Source of the DNA: JARFQH01 sp041299015
GTDB taxonomy: Bacteria > Desulfobacterota > Desulfobacteria > Desulfobacterales > SG8-13
NCBI GenBank assembly: GCA_041299015.1
Contig: JBFYWB010000003.1
Span: 1 to 64,000, forward strand
Direction: 5' to 3'
DNA: 64,000 nt
In this document: one piece after another, positions 17,130 to 25,630 of the stretch
Layout: every line of letters begins with the position of its first letter
Numbering within the stretch: the first letter of the stretch is position 1
Notes under the pieces: generated by a model
What the model saw: only the letters and a program-made list of their open reading frames with translations
What the model was told of the DNA's origin: nothing
The model's database searches: none
Made by a program: the position numbers and the translations under genes

Positions 17130-17960
17130 TCAACGGATTTGGCACTTTGGACAGATGTGGGTCGATCTTTGGCCGACGACGATACGCTCGATCGGTTGGC
17201 GGCAGCGGACGCAGGGCTTGCCGGTGCGGCGGAAAACCCTGAGTTCATCCTGGTTGCGTCCCGCGTGGCGCGCGATGGAATAGAAGTTGGCCTTGCCGGT
17301 GCCCAGACTGGTGCCCAGGTTCTTCAAGCCGCGCTTGAGGACGCGGGGAATCGCACGGCGCAGGGCCTTGACCTCGGCACCGGAGAGGGTGTGCGAGCGG
17401 CGACAGGGGTGGAGTCCGGCTTCCCAGAGGGCCTCGTCTACATAGATGTTGCCCAGACCGGCGATGACGCTCTGGTCCAGCAGCAGCGGCTTGAGCTGCC
17501 GTTTGCGGGAGGCCAGCATGCCCATCAGCGTTTTGGTGCTGAAGGAAGGTCCCAACGGTTCGGTTCCCAATGGCCCCAGGACGGCGGCGAGGTCTGTGAC
17601 CAGAAACACGCGTCCGAATTTTCGGGTGTCGTGGAACCGCAGCTCGAGCGCGTTGTCGAGAGAGAAGACGATATGTTCGTGAGGGGACGGTTCGGTTCCG
17701 CGCGGTACCAGGTGCAGTCGTCCGGACATGCGCAGGTGAATCAGCAGGTGCCCCTCGGGGACCAGGTCGATCACGATGAATTTTCCCCGTCGTCGAATGA
17801 CGGCGATCGTCTTGAAGCGGATGCGGCGCTTGAATTCAGGCACACCAGGGGTTGCGATACTGCGCGGCCAGGACACGCGGGCACCCATGAAGGCGGCGCC
17901 GACCAGACCGGCGGCATTCAGGTCGTTGACCAGGGTCTGGACCTCAGGCAGTTCGGGCAC
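17130..17960 (-). CDS. mutM: Formamidopyrimidine-DNA glycosylase MutM
   Basis: 276-residue bifunctional DNA glycosylase/AP lyase for oxidised purines. MPELPEVQT gives the catalytic Pro (P2 after Met removal) and Glu3. The helix-two-turn-helix region (LLLDQSVIAGLGNIYVDEALW) and the C-terminal zinc finger (CVRCRQPIERIVVGQRSTHI then CPKC) are complete. It lies upstream of lexA in the same direction, about 150 bp away, and the lexA operator candidate lies between. It is divergent from rmuC. Confidence 0.95.
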   Translation of the reverse strand: MPELPEVQTLVNDLNAAGLVGAAFMGARVSWPRSIATPGVPEFKRRIRFKTIAVIRRRGKFIVIDLVPEGHLLIHLRMSGRLHLVPRGTEPSPHEHIVFSLDNALELRFHDTRKFGRVFLVTDLAAVLGPLGTEPLGPSFSTKTLMGMLASRKRQLKPLLLDQSVIAGLGNIYVDEALWEAGLHPCRRSHTLSGAEVKALRRAIPRVLKRGLKNLGTSLGTGKANFYSIARHAGRNQDELRVFRRTGKPCVRCRQPIERIVVGQRSTHICPKCQIR

Positions 17961-18110
17961 GTTGGTGGTCGTCCTCTCGAAAGCGGGTTTTCAACTTGTG
18001 CGCAGCCGCCGTAATGTGCCGCCGTCCGCGGCGCCTGTCAAGAAATTGGCCCGGGGCGCAGTTCCGACCTTGACGCCGTATCCTCTCTTTCGTATGATCC
18101 AGCCATCGAA

Positions 18111-18128
18111 AATACAATATGTTGTATT
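18111..18128. promoter_or_regulatory. Dyad AATACAA-N4-TTGTATT between mutM and rmuC
   Basis: A perfect 7-bp inverted repeat with a 4-bp spacer, AT-rich in a GC-rich setting, about 54 bp upstream of the rmuC start and in the divergent mutM/rmuC gap (17961-18181). This form suits a dimeric repressor operator. The regulator is unknown. No matching dyad was seen before lexA. Confidence 0.45.
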
Positions 18129-18181
18129 CTTGATTCAGTAGAACCTTCCGACGGCTTTTAGAAAGGACAAGGTGAACCGCC

Positions 18182-19567
18182 ATGGATCTCTCGCTCCAAG
18201 CGGCGATCGGCCTGCTGGGGGCCTGGCGGGTCGAGTTCCTTCTGGGGGTGGCGCTACTGGTGCTGGCGGTGATCCTGCTGCTGGCGGTCCGGATCTCGGG
18301 GCGCCTGCCGGCCGACGGCTTTGCGGTCTTGAGGGAACGCCTGGCCGGATCCGATCAACGCCTGCAACACCTGGAAGAAGCGCTCAGGGACGAGGCCGCC
18401 CGCAGCCGGCAGGAGGCCGCCGGCAATGCCAGGCTGATCCGCGAAGAGCTGCGCGGTGCGGTCAGGGATTCCGGTGAGTCGTTGCGCATGCGCCTGATGG
18501 AAAACGCCGGCATGCAAAAGGACCAGCTCGATTCGTTTTCGAAACACCTGATCGACATGACCAGGCTGCACGAGGAAAAGTTCGAGGCCCTGCGCCGCGC
18601 GGTCGAAATCCGGCTGCGCGATCTACAGCAGGATAACAGCGTTAAGCTGGATCAGATGCGGGCCACGGTGGACGAAAAACTGCACGACACCCTGGAAAAG
18701 CGCCTGGGAGAATCTTTCCGACAGGTCGGCGACCGTCTGGAACAAGTCTACAAGGGCTTGGGCGAGATGCGCACCCTGGCCGTGGGGGTCGGCGACCTGA
18801 AAAAGGTGCTCACGAACGTCAAGACCCGCGGCACCTGGGGTGAAATCAGGCTCGGCGCCATTCTCGAACAGATCCTGACACCGGACCAGTACGCCGTCAA
18901 CGTGGCCACCCGCAAGAACGGCGCCGAGCGGGTCGAATATGCGGTGCGCCTGCCGGGACCGGGCGATGACCGCTCCGGAGTGGTGTGGCTGCCGATCGAC
19001 GCGAAGTTTCCCCAGGAGGACTACCAGCGGCTGGTGGATGCCCAGGAAGCCGCCGAAAAGGAACTGGCCGAAAAATCGATTCACTGCCTGGAGACGCGTA
19101 TCAAGGCCGAGGCGAAATTCATCCGCGAAAAATACATCGACCCGCCGCACACGACCGATTTCGGTATCCTGTTTCTGCCGGTGGAAGGCTTGTACGCCGA
19201 GGTGTTGCGACGACCGGGGCTCTGTGATTTCCTGCAGCGGGAATACCGCGTGGTGGTCGCCGGCCCGACGACGCTGGCGGCGCTGCTCAACAGCCTGCAG
19301 ATGGGGTTCCGGACCCTGGCGGTCGAAAAACGCTCCAGCGAAGTGTGGCAGCTCCTGGGGGCGGTCAAGACCGAGTTTGGCAAGTTCGGCGATGTGTTGG
19401 CCAGGACCAAGAAAAAACTCGAGGAGGCCAGCAATACCATTGCCGGCGCCCAGGTCCGAACGCGGGTCATTTCACGCAAGCTGGAAAAAGTACAGGAGAT
19501 TCCCCTGGATCAACCCTTGGGAGCTGCCGGCGATCGAGGGGTGCCGGCCGGCCCGACGGGGGCCTGA
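18182..19567 (+). CDS. rmuC: DNA recombination protein RmuC
   Basis: 461 residues. One N-terminal membrane helix at about 17-42 (VEFLLGVALLVLAVILLLAV) anchors the protein. A long coiled coil at about 50-190 (LGESFRQVGDRLEQVYKGLGEM at its end) is followed by the RmuC nuclease-like domain (TRGTWGEIRLGAILEQIL, then LPIDAKFPQEDYQRL, then GPTTLAALLNSLQMGF). The DAKFP part of the core is conserved. RmuC limits inversions and genome rearrangements in E. coli. It is divergent from mutM and next to other repair genes. Confidence 0.93.
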   Translation: MDLSLQAAIGLLGAWRVEFLLGVALLVLAVILLLAVRISGRLPADGFAVLRERLAGSDQRLQHLEEALRDEAARSRQEAAGNARLIREELRGAVRDSGESLRMRLMENAGMQKDQLDSFSKHLIDMTRLHEEKFEALRRAVEIRLRDLQQDNSVKLDQMRATVDEKLHDTLEKRLGESFRQVGDRLEQVYKGLGEMRTLAVGVGDLKKVLTNVKTRGTWGEIRLGAILEQILTPDQYAVNVATRKNGAERVEYAVRLPGPGDDRSGVVWLPIDAKFPQEDYQRLVDAQEAAEKELAEKSIHCLETRIKAEAKFIREKYIDPPHTTDFGILFLPVEGLYAEVLRRPGLCDFLQREYRVVVAGPTTLAALLNSLQMGFRTLAVEKRSSEVWQLLGAVKTEFGKFGDVLARTKKKLEEASNTIAGAQVRTRVISRKLEKVQEIPLDQPLGAAGDRGVPAGPTGA

Positions 19568-19618
19568 GCCGATCGGCTCGGTCTTGCCGGTCTCGCTTTA
19601 CCGGTCGGATGGTCTGTT

Positions 19619-20104
19619 TTACGGCAAGCGGATCACCAACACCGGTTTCTTGCAGCGCCGCAGGACCCGGCGCGACGTGCTGCCGATCACCACCTGCTCC
19701 AGCATCCCCTGACCGTGAGACCCCATGACGATCATATCGGCGTCGATTTTGTCGGCGGCTGCGATAATGCGGTCCACCGGATGCCCGGTTTCCACGATGA
19801 TCTGACTTACCGCGAAAGGGCACTGCGGCGTTTCACGGCAGAACGCCGCCGTGAAATCTTCGAGACGCTTTTTAATGGAAGCGATGACCTCCTGCTCCTT
19901 TTCGCTTCTGAGCGATGCCCAGCGTTTCTCGCCGACGATGTCGCCGATCAACAGCATGGTGGTCGGTGAAATTTCCTCCATTACGTGCAGGATCGTCAGT
20001 TGCGCGGTGTAGCGATGGGACAGACTCGCGGCGTAGCCGAAAGCGAAGCGGGCATTTTCCGACAGGTCCGTGGCGTAGAGGATGTGGCGTATTTCCGGGA
20101 TCAT
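19619..20104 (-). CDS. Universal stress protein (UspA family)
   Basis: Single Usp domain of 161 residues. The ATG at 20104 has AGGAGG at about 6 nt; a longer frame adds eight unlikely residues. It starts IRHILYATDLSENARFAFGYA and ends with the nucleotide-binding motif GSHGQGMLEQVVIGSTSRRV (Gly-x2-Gly-x9-Gly-Ser), then KKPVLVIR, so it probably binds ATP. It is convergent with rmuC. Confidence 0.9.
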   Translation of the reverse strand: MIPEIRHILYATDLSENARFAFGYAASLSHRYTAQLTILHVMEEISPTTMLLIGDIVGEKRWASLRSEKEQEVIASIKKRLEDFTAAFCRETPQCPFAVSQIIVETGHPVDRIIAAADKIDADMIVMGSHGQGMLEQVVIGSTSRRVLRRCKKPVLVIRLP

Positions 20105-20177
20105 GTTGGCTCCTCCTTTCAAGACCACCCGGCCGAAATCCTCGACAGGGCGATGCGGCGGCGTTTAACAGTCGGAT

Positions 20178-20219
20178 AAAAAGACGCTAACCGGTCCCCA
20201 CGGGCCGGTCGGCGTCTTT
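20178..20219. terminator. Rho-independent terminator between dctP and usp
   Basis: AAAGACGC at 20180-20187 pairs with GCGTCTTT at 20212-20219, with a second inner stem (ACCGG/CCGGT). It lies 36 bp after the dctP stop and upstream of usp on the minus strand, so it most likely ends the dctQMP transcript. Confidence 0.75.
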
Positions 20220-20254
20220 GCGCTTTAAAGCGGTTGCGTCCGTACCCGCAGGGT

Positions 20255-21403
20255 TTAAGCTTTCAGGGCATAAGCGGCCTGGATGATGTTATAGTAAGCC
20301 TGTTCAGAAACAGCGCCCCATGTGCCGACCACTTTTTGGAAGGCCTTGAAGGAGTTGTTGACCTTGGTCGCCATGGGCGTCTTGGCGGCTTCTTCCTCCA
20401 CGACTTCCTGGGCCATCGGGCGCAGGGCGTTGAGCACCTCGTCCGGAAATCTGACCAGCTCGACCTTGTGCTTGGTGATCAGTTCCTGCAGGGCCGCGCC
20501 GTTTTGGGCTTCGAACTGGGAGAGGACCCAGAGTTCGTTTTCCATGCAGACCGCGTCGAGAATGTGCTGCAGGTCCTTGGGAAGCGACTCGTAGGCCTTC
20601 TTGTTGAAGAAGTATTCCAGGTAGGTGCCCGGTTCGTGCCAGCCGGGGTAGTAGTAGTATTTCGCGGCCTGATAGAGTCCCAAGCGCAGGTCGTGCAGCG
20701 GGCCGACCCACTCGGTGGCGTCGATCACGCCGCGCTCCAGGTTGGTGAAGATTTCGCCGCCGGCCGTCAGGACCACCGTTCCGCCGGCCTTGGCCACGAC
20801 CTTGCCGCCCAGGCCCGGGATGCGCATCTTCAACCCCTTGTAATCGCCGATGGTGTTGATCTTCTTGTTGAACCAGCCCCCCATCTGGACCCCGGTCGAC
20901 CCGCCCGGGCGCGGGACCAGATTGAACGGCGCGTAGCACTCCTCCCAGAGTTTCAGACCGTCGCCGCCGTGGAACCAGGCCGCCATGCCCTGGGCGTTCA
21001 TGCCGAAGGGCACCGCCGAAAACCACTGGGTCGCCGGTTCCTTGCCGGCCCAGTAATAGGCGGCGCCGCTGCCCACTTCCACCGTGCCGTCGGAAACGGA
21101 CTGGAAGCTTTCCAGCGGCGGAACCAGTTCGCCGGCGGCAAACACCTGGATCTTGATCCGACCGTCGCTGACTTCCTCGACGCGCTTGGCCAGACGCTCG
21201 CAGCCATCCTGCAGCACCGGCAGCTTGGGCGGCCAGGTGGTCACCATTTTCCATTCATATTTTTTTTCGGTGATGACAGCCGGGGCCGCTGCCTCTTTCT
21301 TTTCTTCTTCCTTTTTTCCACAACCGACGATGCCGGCAGTGGCTGCCACGGCTGCTGCAGCACTGATACCCGCCTTTCTTAAAAACTCTCGTCTCTCCAT
21401 CAT
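20255..21403 (-). CDS. dctP: TRAP transporter substrate-binding protein (DctP/TakP-like)
   Basis: 382-residue extracytoplasmic solute receptor. The N-terminus has an ERREFLRKAG twin-Arg-like signal and a lipobox ending GIVGC-GKK, so the protein may be a Tat-exported lipoprotein. The receptor domain includes AGELVPPLESFQSVSDGTVE, MRIPGLGGKVVAKAGGT (the conserved Arg that binds the substrate carboxylate) and GVIDATEWVGP. The TakP group binds 2-oxo acids; the exact substrate cannot be read from sequence. It is the last gene of dctQ-dctM-dctP. Confidence 0.9.
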   Translation of the reverse strand: MMERREFLRKAGISAAAAVAATAGIVGCGKKEEEKKEAAAPAVITEKKYEWKMVTTWPPKLPVLQDGCERLAKRVEEVSDGRIKIQVFAAGELVPPLESFQSVSDGTVEVGSGAAYYWAGKEPATQWFSAVPFGMNAQGMAAWFHGGDGLKLWEECYAPFNLVPRPGGSTGVQMGGWFNKKINTIGDYKGLKMRIPGLGGKVVAKAGGTVVLTAGGEIFTNLERGVIDATEWVGPLHDLRLGLYQAAKYYYYPGWHEPGTYLEYFFNKKAYESLPKDLQHILDAVCMENELWVLSQFEAQNGAALQELITKHKVELVRFPDEVLNALRPMAQEVVEEEAAKTPMATKVNNSFKAFQKVVGTWGAVSEQAYYNIIQAAYALKA

Positions 21404-21597
21404 AATCCTCCTTGTGTCAATGGGTTACATTATACAAAGGCATCCATGCGGGGCATTCTCCGTCGCCTGTACGAACCGGGTCCAATCCGAAAGGAATTCC
21501 GAGTCGAAAGTTTTAAAGCGGGTGAAAAACACGGTTCGAATCGCTCTCAAAGGTCTTGGCTTCAATGTCTTTCCGTGTGGCCCCACGCACCGCGAGT

Positions 21598-22923
21598 TCA
21601 AGATCCAAAGATGAGGTTCGGCAGCCAGGTGGCCAGCTTCGGGAAGAAGACGACAATCAAGAGGCCGATGATCTGGAATACGACAAACGGGATGATGCCG
21701 CGGTAGATGTCGCCGGTCGTGATTTCGGGCGGTGTCACCGCTTTTAAGTAGAACAGCGAAAAACCGAACGGCGGTGTCAGAAACGAGGTTTGCAGATTGA
21801 CCGCGATCAAAATGCAGAACCAGAGGGGGTCGTAGCCGAATTCGATCATGATCGGTGCCAGCACGGGCACGTGAATGAAGGTGATCTCGATGAAGTCGAG
21901 GAAGAAACCGATGCCGAAAATAAGCCCCATGACGATGGCCAGAACCGTGTTGTGTGAGTACTTGGCGGCCAGGCCCCCCAGAAATTCGCGCACCAGGCCG
22001 TCACCCCCCAGCCCGCGGAACACCAGGCCGAAGGCGGCCGCGCCGCACAAAATGATGAAGACCATGCAGGTCAACCTGACGGTGGTCAGCATGACCTCGC
22101 GCAAGATGGTCAGGTTGAACTTTCGGTTGGCGACCGTCAAGCCGGTGGCGCCGACGGCCCCCACGGCGGCCGCCTCCGTCGGCGAGGCAACGCCCGCGAA
22201 AATCGACCCCAGGACGAAGAGCATCAGCGCCAGGGGCGGCACCAGCGCCTTAATGACCCTCAGGACCATTTGTTTCGGGGAAATAGCGGCCAGCTCCGCC
22301 CGGGGGATGGCCGGGGCATACTTTGGCTTGAGAATCGCGATGATCAGGATATAAAGGATGAACAGGACGACCAGGAGCATGCCTGGCAGGACGGCGCCCA
22401 TGAAGAGGCTGCCGACGGGAACCCCCACGATGTCGCCGATGAGCACCAGCACGATGCTGGGCGGGATGATCTGACCCAGGGTTCCGGAGGCCGACACCGT
22501 GCCGCAGGCCAGTTCCTTCTGATAGCCGCGCCGCAGCATGGTCGGCACGGCCAGCAGGCCCATGGTGACCACCGTGGCACCGACAATGCCGGTGGATGCG
22601 CCCAGAAGGGCCCCGACCACGACCACCGAAATCGCCAGCCCGCCGCGCAGACGGCCGAACAAAAGACCCATGGTGTCGAGCAGTTCCTCGGCCAGGCCGG
22701 AGCGCTCCAGCATGACGCCCATGAAAACGAACAGGGGAACGGCGATCAGGGTGACGTTGGTCATCACGCCCCAGATCCTAAGAGGCAGCAGGTTGAAGAA
22801 CGACCAGCCGAAGCCGATCAGACCGAACACCAGGGCGGTTCCCATCAGGGTGAAGGTGACCGGAAAGCCGGCCATCAGCACAATCGTCAGGGCCAGGAAC
22901 ATCCATCCCGCAAGGTATTCCAT
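21598..22923 (-). CDS. dctM: TRAP transporter large permease DctM
   Basis: 441 residues, about 12 membrane segments; ion-coupled translocation subunit. Typical DctM stretches include LGASTGIVGATVVTMGLLAV, SGTLGQIIPPSIVLVLIGD (the IPPS motif) and the LTPPFGFSLFYLKAV end. Its start overlaps the dctQ stop by one base (TGATG), so translation is coupled. About 190 bp separates it from dctP; I saw no gene in that gap. Confidence 0.95.
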   Translation of the reverse strand: MEYLAGWMFLALTIVLMAGFPVTFTLMGTALVFGLIGFGWSFFNLLPLRIWGVMTNVTLIAVPLFVFMGVMLERSGLAEELLDTMGLLFGRLRGGLAISVVVVGALLGASTGIVGATVVTMGLLAVPTMLRRGYQKELACGTVSASGTLGQIIPPSIVLVLIGDIVGVPVGSLFMGAVLPGMLLVVLFILYILIIAILKPKYAPAIPRAELAAISPKQMVLRVIKALVPPLALMLFVLGSIFAGVASPTEAAAVGAVGATGLTVANRKFNLTILREVMLTTVRLTCMVFIILCGAAAFGLVFRGLGGDGLVREFLGGLAAKYSHNTVLAIVMGLIFGIGFFLDFIEITFIHVPVLAPIMIEFGYDPLWFCILIAVNLQTSFLTPPFGFSLFYLKAVTPPEITTGDIYRGIIPFVVFQIIGLLIVVFFPKLATWLPNLIFGS

Positions 22924-23453
22924 CAGGCGCCCTCTTCTTTAACCGATTCGATGCCCAGGATTTGAAGCAGGCTGTGGATGCCGAGCGACACTCCCTGGAG
23001 CAAGAGAAGGCTGAAGCCGACCGGAATCAGGCCTTTGACGACAAAGCGGTATGGAATGCCGCCGGGATCCGGGGAACCCTCCAGCATGGCGTAGGAATTA
23101 TGGGCGAATTTCCAGGACGTCAGGATGATCAGGATGCAGCCGGGAACCAGAAAGAACAGAACGCCGATCAGGTTGATCCAGGCCCGGCCTTTTCCTTTCA
23201 GGCGCTGGTAGATGATGTCGACCCGTACGTGACCCTCCTGCAGAAGCGTGTAGCCGGCTCCGATCAGAAAGATAAAGGCGAACAGGTGCCATTCGAGTTC
23301 CTGGGTGAAAACGAAACTGATGTTAAAGAGGTAGCGCATCAATACATCGCTGAAAACCACCAGCACCAAGCCAAGGCTCACCCAGGCGACCCCATGTCCG
23401 ATCCACGCGTTGACGGTGTCGATCAAGCGGGCCAGTGCCACGAGTGTTTTCAT
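22923..23453 (-). CDS. dctQ: TRAP transporter small permease DctQ
   Basis: 176-residue four-helix membrane protein of the DctQ family: VNAWIGHGVAWVSLGLVLVV, FVFTQELEWHLFAFIFLIGA with the conserved EW pair, and RVDIIYQRLKGKGRAWINL. It is the first gene of the TRAP operon; the promoter at 23519-23547 lies about 65 bp upstream. A GGGGTGGCAG stretch precedes the start. Confidence 0.92.
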   Translation of the reverse strand: MKTLVALARLIDTVNAWIGHGVAWVSLGLVLVVFSDVLMRYLFNISFVFTQELEWHLFAFIFLIGAGYTLLQEGHVRVDIIYQRLKGKGRAWINLIGVLFFLVPGCILIILTSWKFAHNSYAMLEGSPDPGGIPYRFVVKGLIPVGFSLLLLQGVSLGIHSLLQILGIESVKEEGA

Positions 23454-23518
23454 CTCGCTGCCACCCCTTAAGCGTATTGAATTCGTTCAACAATTGAAAT
23501 TTGTCCACCGGGCACCGG

Positions 23519-23547
23519 ACTATAGGTAAAAGAGCGGATCGAGTCAA
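23519..23547 (-). promoter_or_regulatory. Sigma70-type promoter for dctQMP
   Basis: On the minus strand: TTGACT (23547-23542), a 17-bp spacer, TATAGT (23524-23519). Spacing and both hexamers are near consensus. The expected start of transcription is near 23512, about 59 nt before the dctQ start. Confidence 0.65.
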
Positions 23548-23598
23548 GATTAATCCTTTCAGGTTTTCCTTGATTCACGGTGGCGGATACGGTAGGAG

Positions 23599-23626
23599 TT
23601 GACAATCGGGATAAATCTCATAATAA
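23599..23626 (+). promoter_or_regulatory. Sigma70-type promoter for the CoA-transferase/GNAT gene
   Basis: TTGACA (23599-23604), a 16-bp spacer, TAATAA (23621-23626). The expected transcription start is near 23633. That would leave no ribosome site for the ATG at 23637 and supports the ATG at 23673. It is back to back with the dctQMP promoter. Confidence 0.55.
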
Positions 23627-23672
23627 CGTCGATTGAATGACACCACTGTTCGCCAGGGAGCTGTTGGATTTC

Positions 23673-25568
23673 ATGGACAAAAAACATGGATACTGGGCGG
23701 ATAATTACATCCAGCGCCAGCGAACGGCCCGGGAGGCGATGGAACTGATTCGTCCGGGTCAGCGGGTGTTTATCGGCGCTTCTTCGGGGGAACCGCAGCA
23801 TCTGGTCCGGGCGCTGTCGGAAGACCTGGAACGGCTGACCGATCTCGAGATAGTGCGCCTGATGGCTTATGAAAGCACGCCGCTGTCTCTGATTGCCAAC
23901 AAATCAAAGGACCAGGCGTTGAACATCCGGTTTTTTTATGCCGGCTCGGCCAAACCGCGCGGTCTGGCCAGAAACAAGCGGTTCATCACCCCCCTCCATC
24001 TTTCTGCGGTACCGCGGCTGTTCAAAAGTCGTCGGCTGCCGGTTCACGTCGCCCTGATACAGGTTTCGCCACCGGATGATTTCGGATGGATGAGCCTGGG
24101 GGTGTCGGTCGACATCACTCTGGCGGCCGCGCAGTCGGCCGACATCGTCGTTGCTCAGGTCAATTCCCACATGCCGCGGACCCTGGGGCGCAGTTTCGTT
24201 CATGTGAACGATATCGACGTGATCGTGGAGCACGACGAGGCGCTTCTCACCATCGGGGCCACCGCGGACTCTCCGCAGGCCAACATCATCGCCAAGCACA
24301 TCGCGCGGCTGGTGGACGACGGTTCGACCATCCAAATCGGACTCGGCACAACCCCCCAGGCCGTGATGTTGGCCCTTTCGGAAAAAAACGACCTGGGCAT
24401 TCACACCCAGTTTCTCACCGATGAGATCATGCACCTGGCGGCCCGAGGGGTGATCACGAACCGCAAGAAAGGGTTGAATGAGGGCAAAATCATCGCCAGC
24501 ACGGCCATCGGCAATAAAAGTCTCTACGAATTCATGCACGATAACCCGGGCATCGAATTCTACCCCTCGGATTACGTCAACGACCCGGCCGTCATCGCCC
24601 GGCACAACAAAATGGTGTCGATGAATGTCGCCATGACCATCGATTTAAGCGGCCAGGTGGCGGCCGACGCCTTGCCCTCCAACCTGTTTTCGGGTCTGAC
24701 CGGCATGCTCGACTTTGTCAGGGGTGCCGCCCAGGCCGAAAACGGCAAATCCATCCTGATGCTCCCCTCCACCAATCGGAACGGCAAGAGGAGTCGCATC
24801 GTCACGGTGCTGGCCGACACGGCCGTGGTGGTTCCCCGCAGCGACGTCTCGTATGTCGTCACCGAATACGGTGCGGTCAACCTTTTCGGCAAAAGTCTTC
24901 AGGAGCGCGCCGTGGCCTTGATCAGCATTGCGCACCCGGATTTTCGCGACCACCTCTTCCACGAGGCCAAGAGTTTGGGTCTGCTCGGCCACGAACGGTC
25001 GCTGACGGAATCCCTCCAGGGAATCTATCCGGTGCAACTGGAGGAAACCATCACGATCGGCGACCTGGAAGTGGTCATCCGGCCGGCCAAACCGGTGGAT
25101 GCTCGCCGCATACAGGAGCACTTCTACGCTCTCGATGAAAAAGATGTGGCTTCGCGATTTTTTTACGAGAAAACGCGCTTCAACCTCGAAGAAATCGAAG
25201 GTGTCTCCCAGATCGATTATGTCAACGACCTGACCATTCTGGCCCTCGTGGGAGACCCCGGTTTCAGGCGTGTGGTCGGTATCGGCGAGTTTTTGTTCGA
25301 TCCGGCCAAGAACCTGGCCGAAGTGGCTTTTTCGATCAGCAAGGATTTTCAAGGCAAGGGAATCGGGAAAGTCTTGATCCGCAAGCTCGCTGCGGCGGCA
25401 AGGGACAACGGCATTGCCGGGTTCATGGCCTATACGTCCCCTCAAAACGAAGCAATGATCAGGCTTTTCAACCGCCTGCCGTTCAAAATAAAGACTTTCT
25501 TCGACGGGGAGATGCTGATGCTGAGCTGCCGATTCGACGAACCGCGCGAGAAAGAGGCGAATCCGTAA
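23673..25568 (+). CDS. Acetyl-CoA hydrolase/transferase family protein fused to a GNAT domain
   Basis: 631 residues from the ATG at 23673 (an upstream ATG at 23637 would lie at the likely transcription start). Residues about 10-450 are a class I CoA-transferase/acetyl-CoA hydrolase domain: GLGTTPQAVMLAL, then VTEYGAVNLFGKSLQERA and ISIAHPDFRDHL. Residues about 460-620 are a GNAT acetyltransferase (AFSISKDFQGKGIGKVLIRK, the acetyl-CoA-binding loop). At the position where related CoA-transferases have the active-site Glu in an (H)(S/T)E motif, this protein has HTQ (Gln246), so transferase activity is uncertain. It could make, transfer or sense acetyl-CoA. It is divergent from the TRAP genes. 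Confidence 0.85.
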   Translation: MDKKHGYWADNYIQRQRTAREAMELIRPGQRVFIGASSGEPQHLVRALSEDLERLTDLEIVRLMAYESTPLSLIANKSKDQALNIRFFYAGSAKPRGLARNKRFITPLHLSAVPRLFKSRRLPVHVALIQVSPPDDFGWMSLGVSVDITLAAAQSADIVVAQVNSHMPRTLGRSFVHVNDIDVIVEHDEALLTIGATADSPQANIIAKHIARLVDDGSTIQIGLGTTPQAVMLALSEKNDLGIHTQFLTDEIMHLAARGVITNRKKGLNEGKIIASTAIGNKSLYEFMHDNPGIEFYPSDYVNDPAVIARHNKMVSMNVAMTIDLSGQVAADALPSNLFSGLTGMLDFVRGAAQAENGKSILMLPSTNRNGKRSRIVTVLADTAVVVPRSDVSYVVTEYGAVNLFGKSLQERAVALISIAHPDFRDHLFHEAKSLGLLGHERSLTESLQGIYPVQLEETITIGDLEVVIRPAKPVDARRIQEHFYALDEKDVASRFFYEKTRFNLEEIEGVSQIDYVNDLTILALVGDPGFRRVVGIGEFLFDPAKNLAEVAFSISKDFQGKGIGKVLIRKLAAAARDNGIAGFMAYTSPQNEAMIRLFNRLPFKIKTFFDGEMLMLSCRFDEPREKEANP

Positions 25569-25630
25569 ATTTAAAGGCGGCACCTGAAACTTAAAACCTA
25601 AAACCGATCTAAGGAGTTCCCAGTCGTCTC

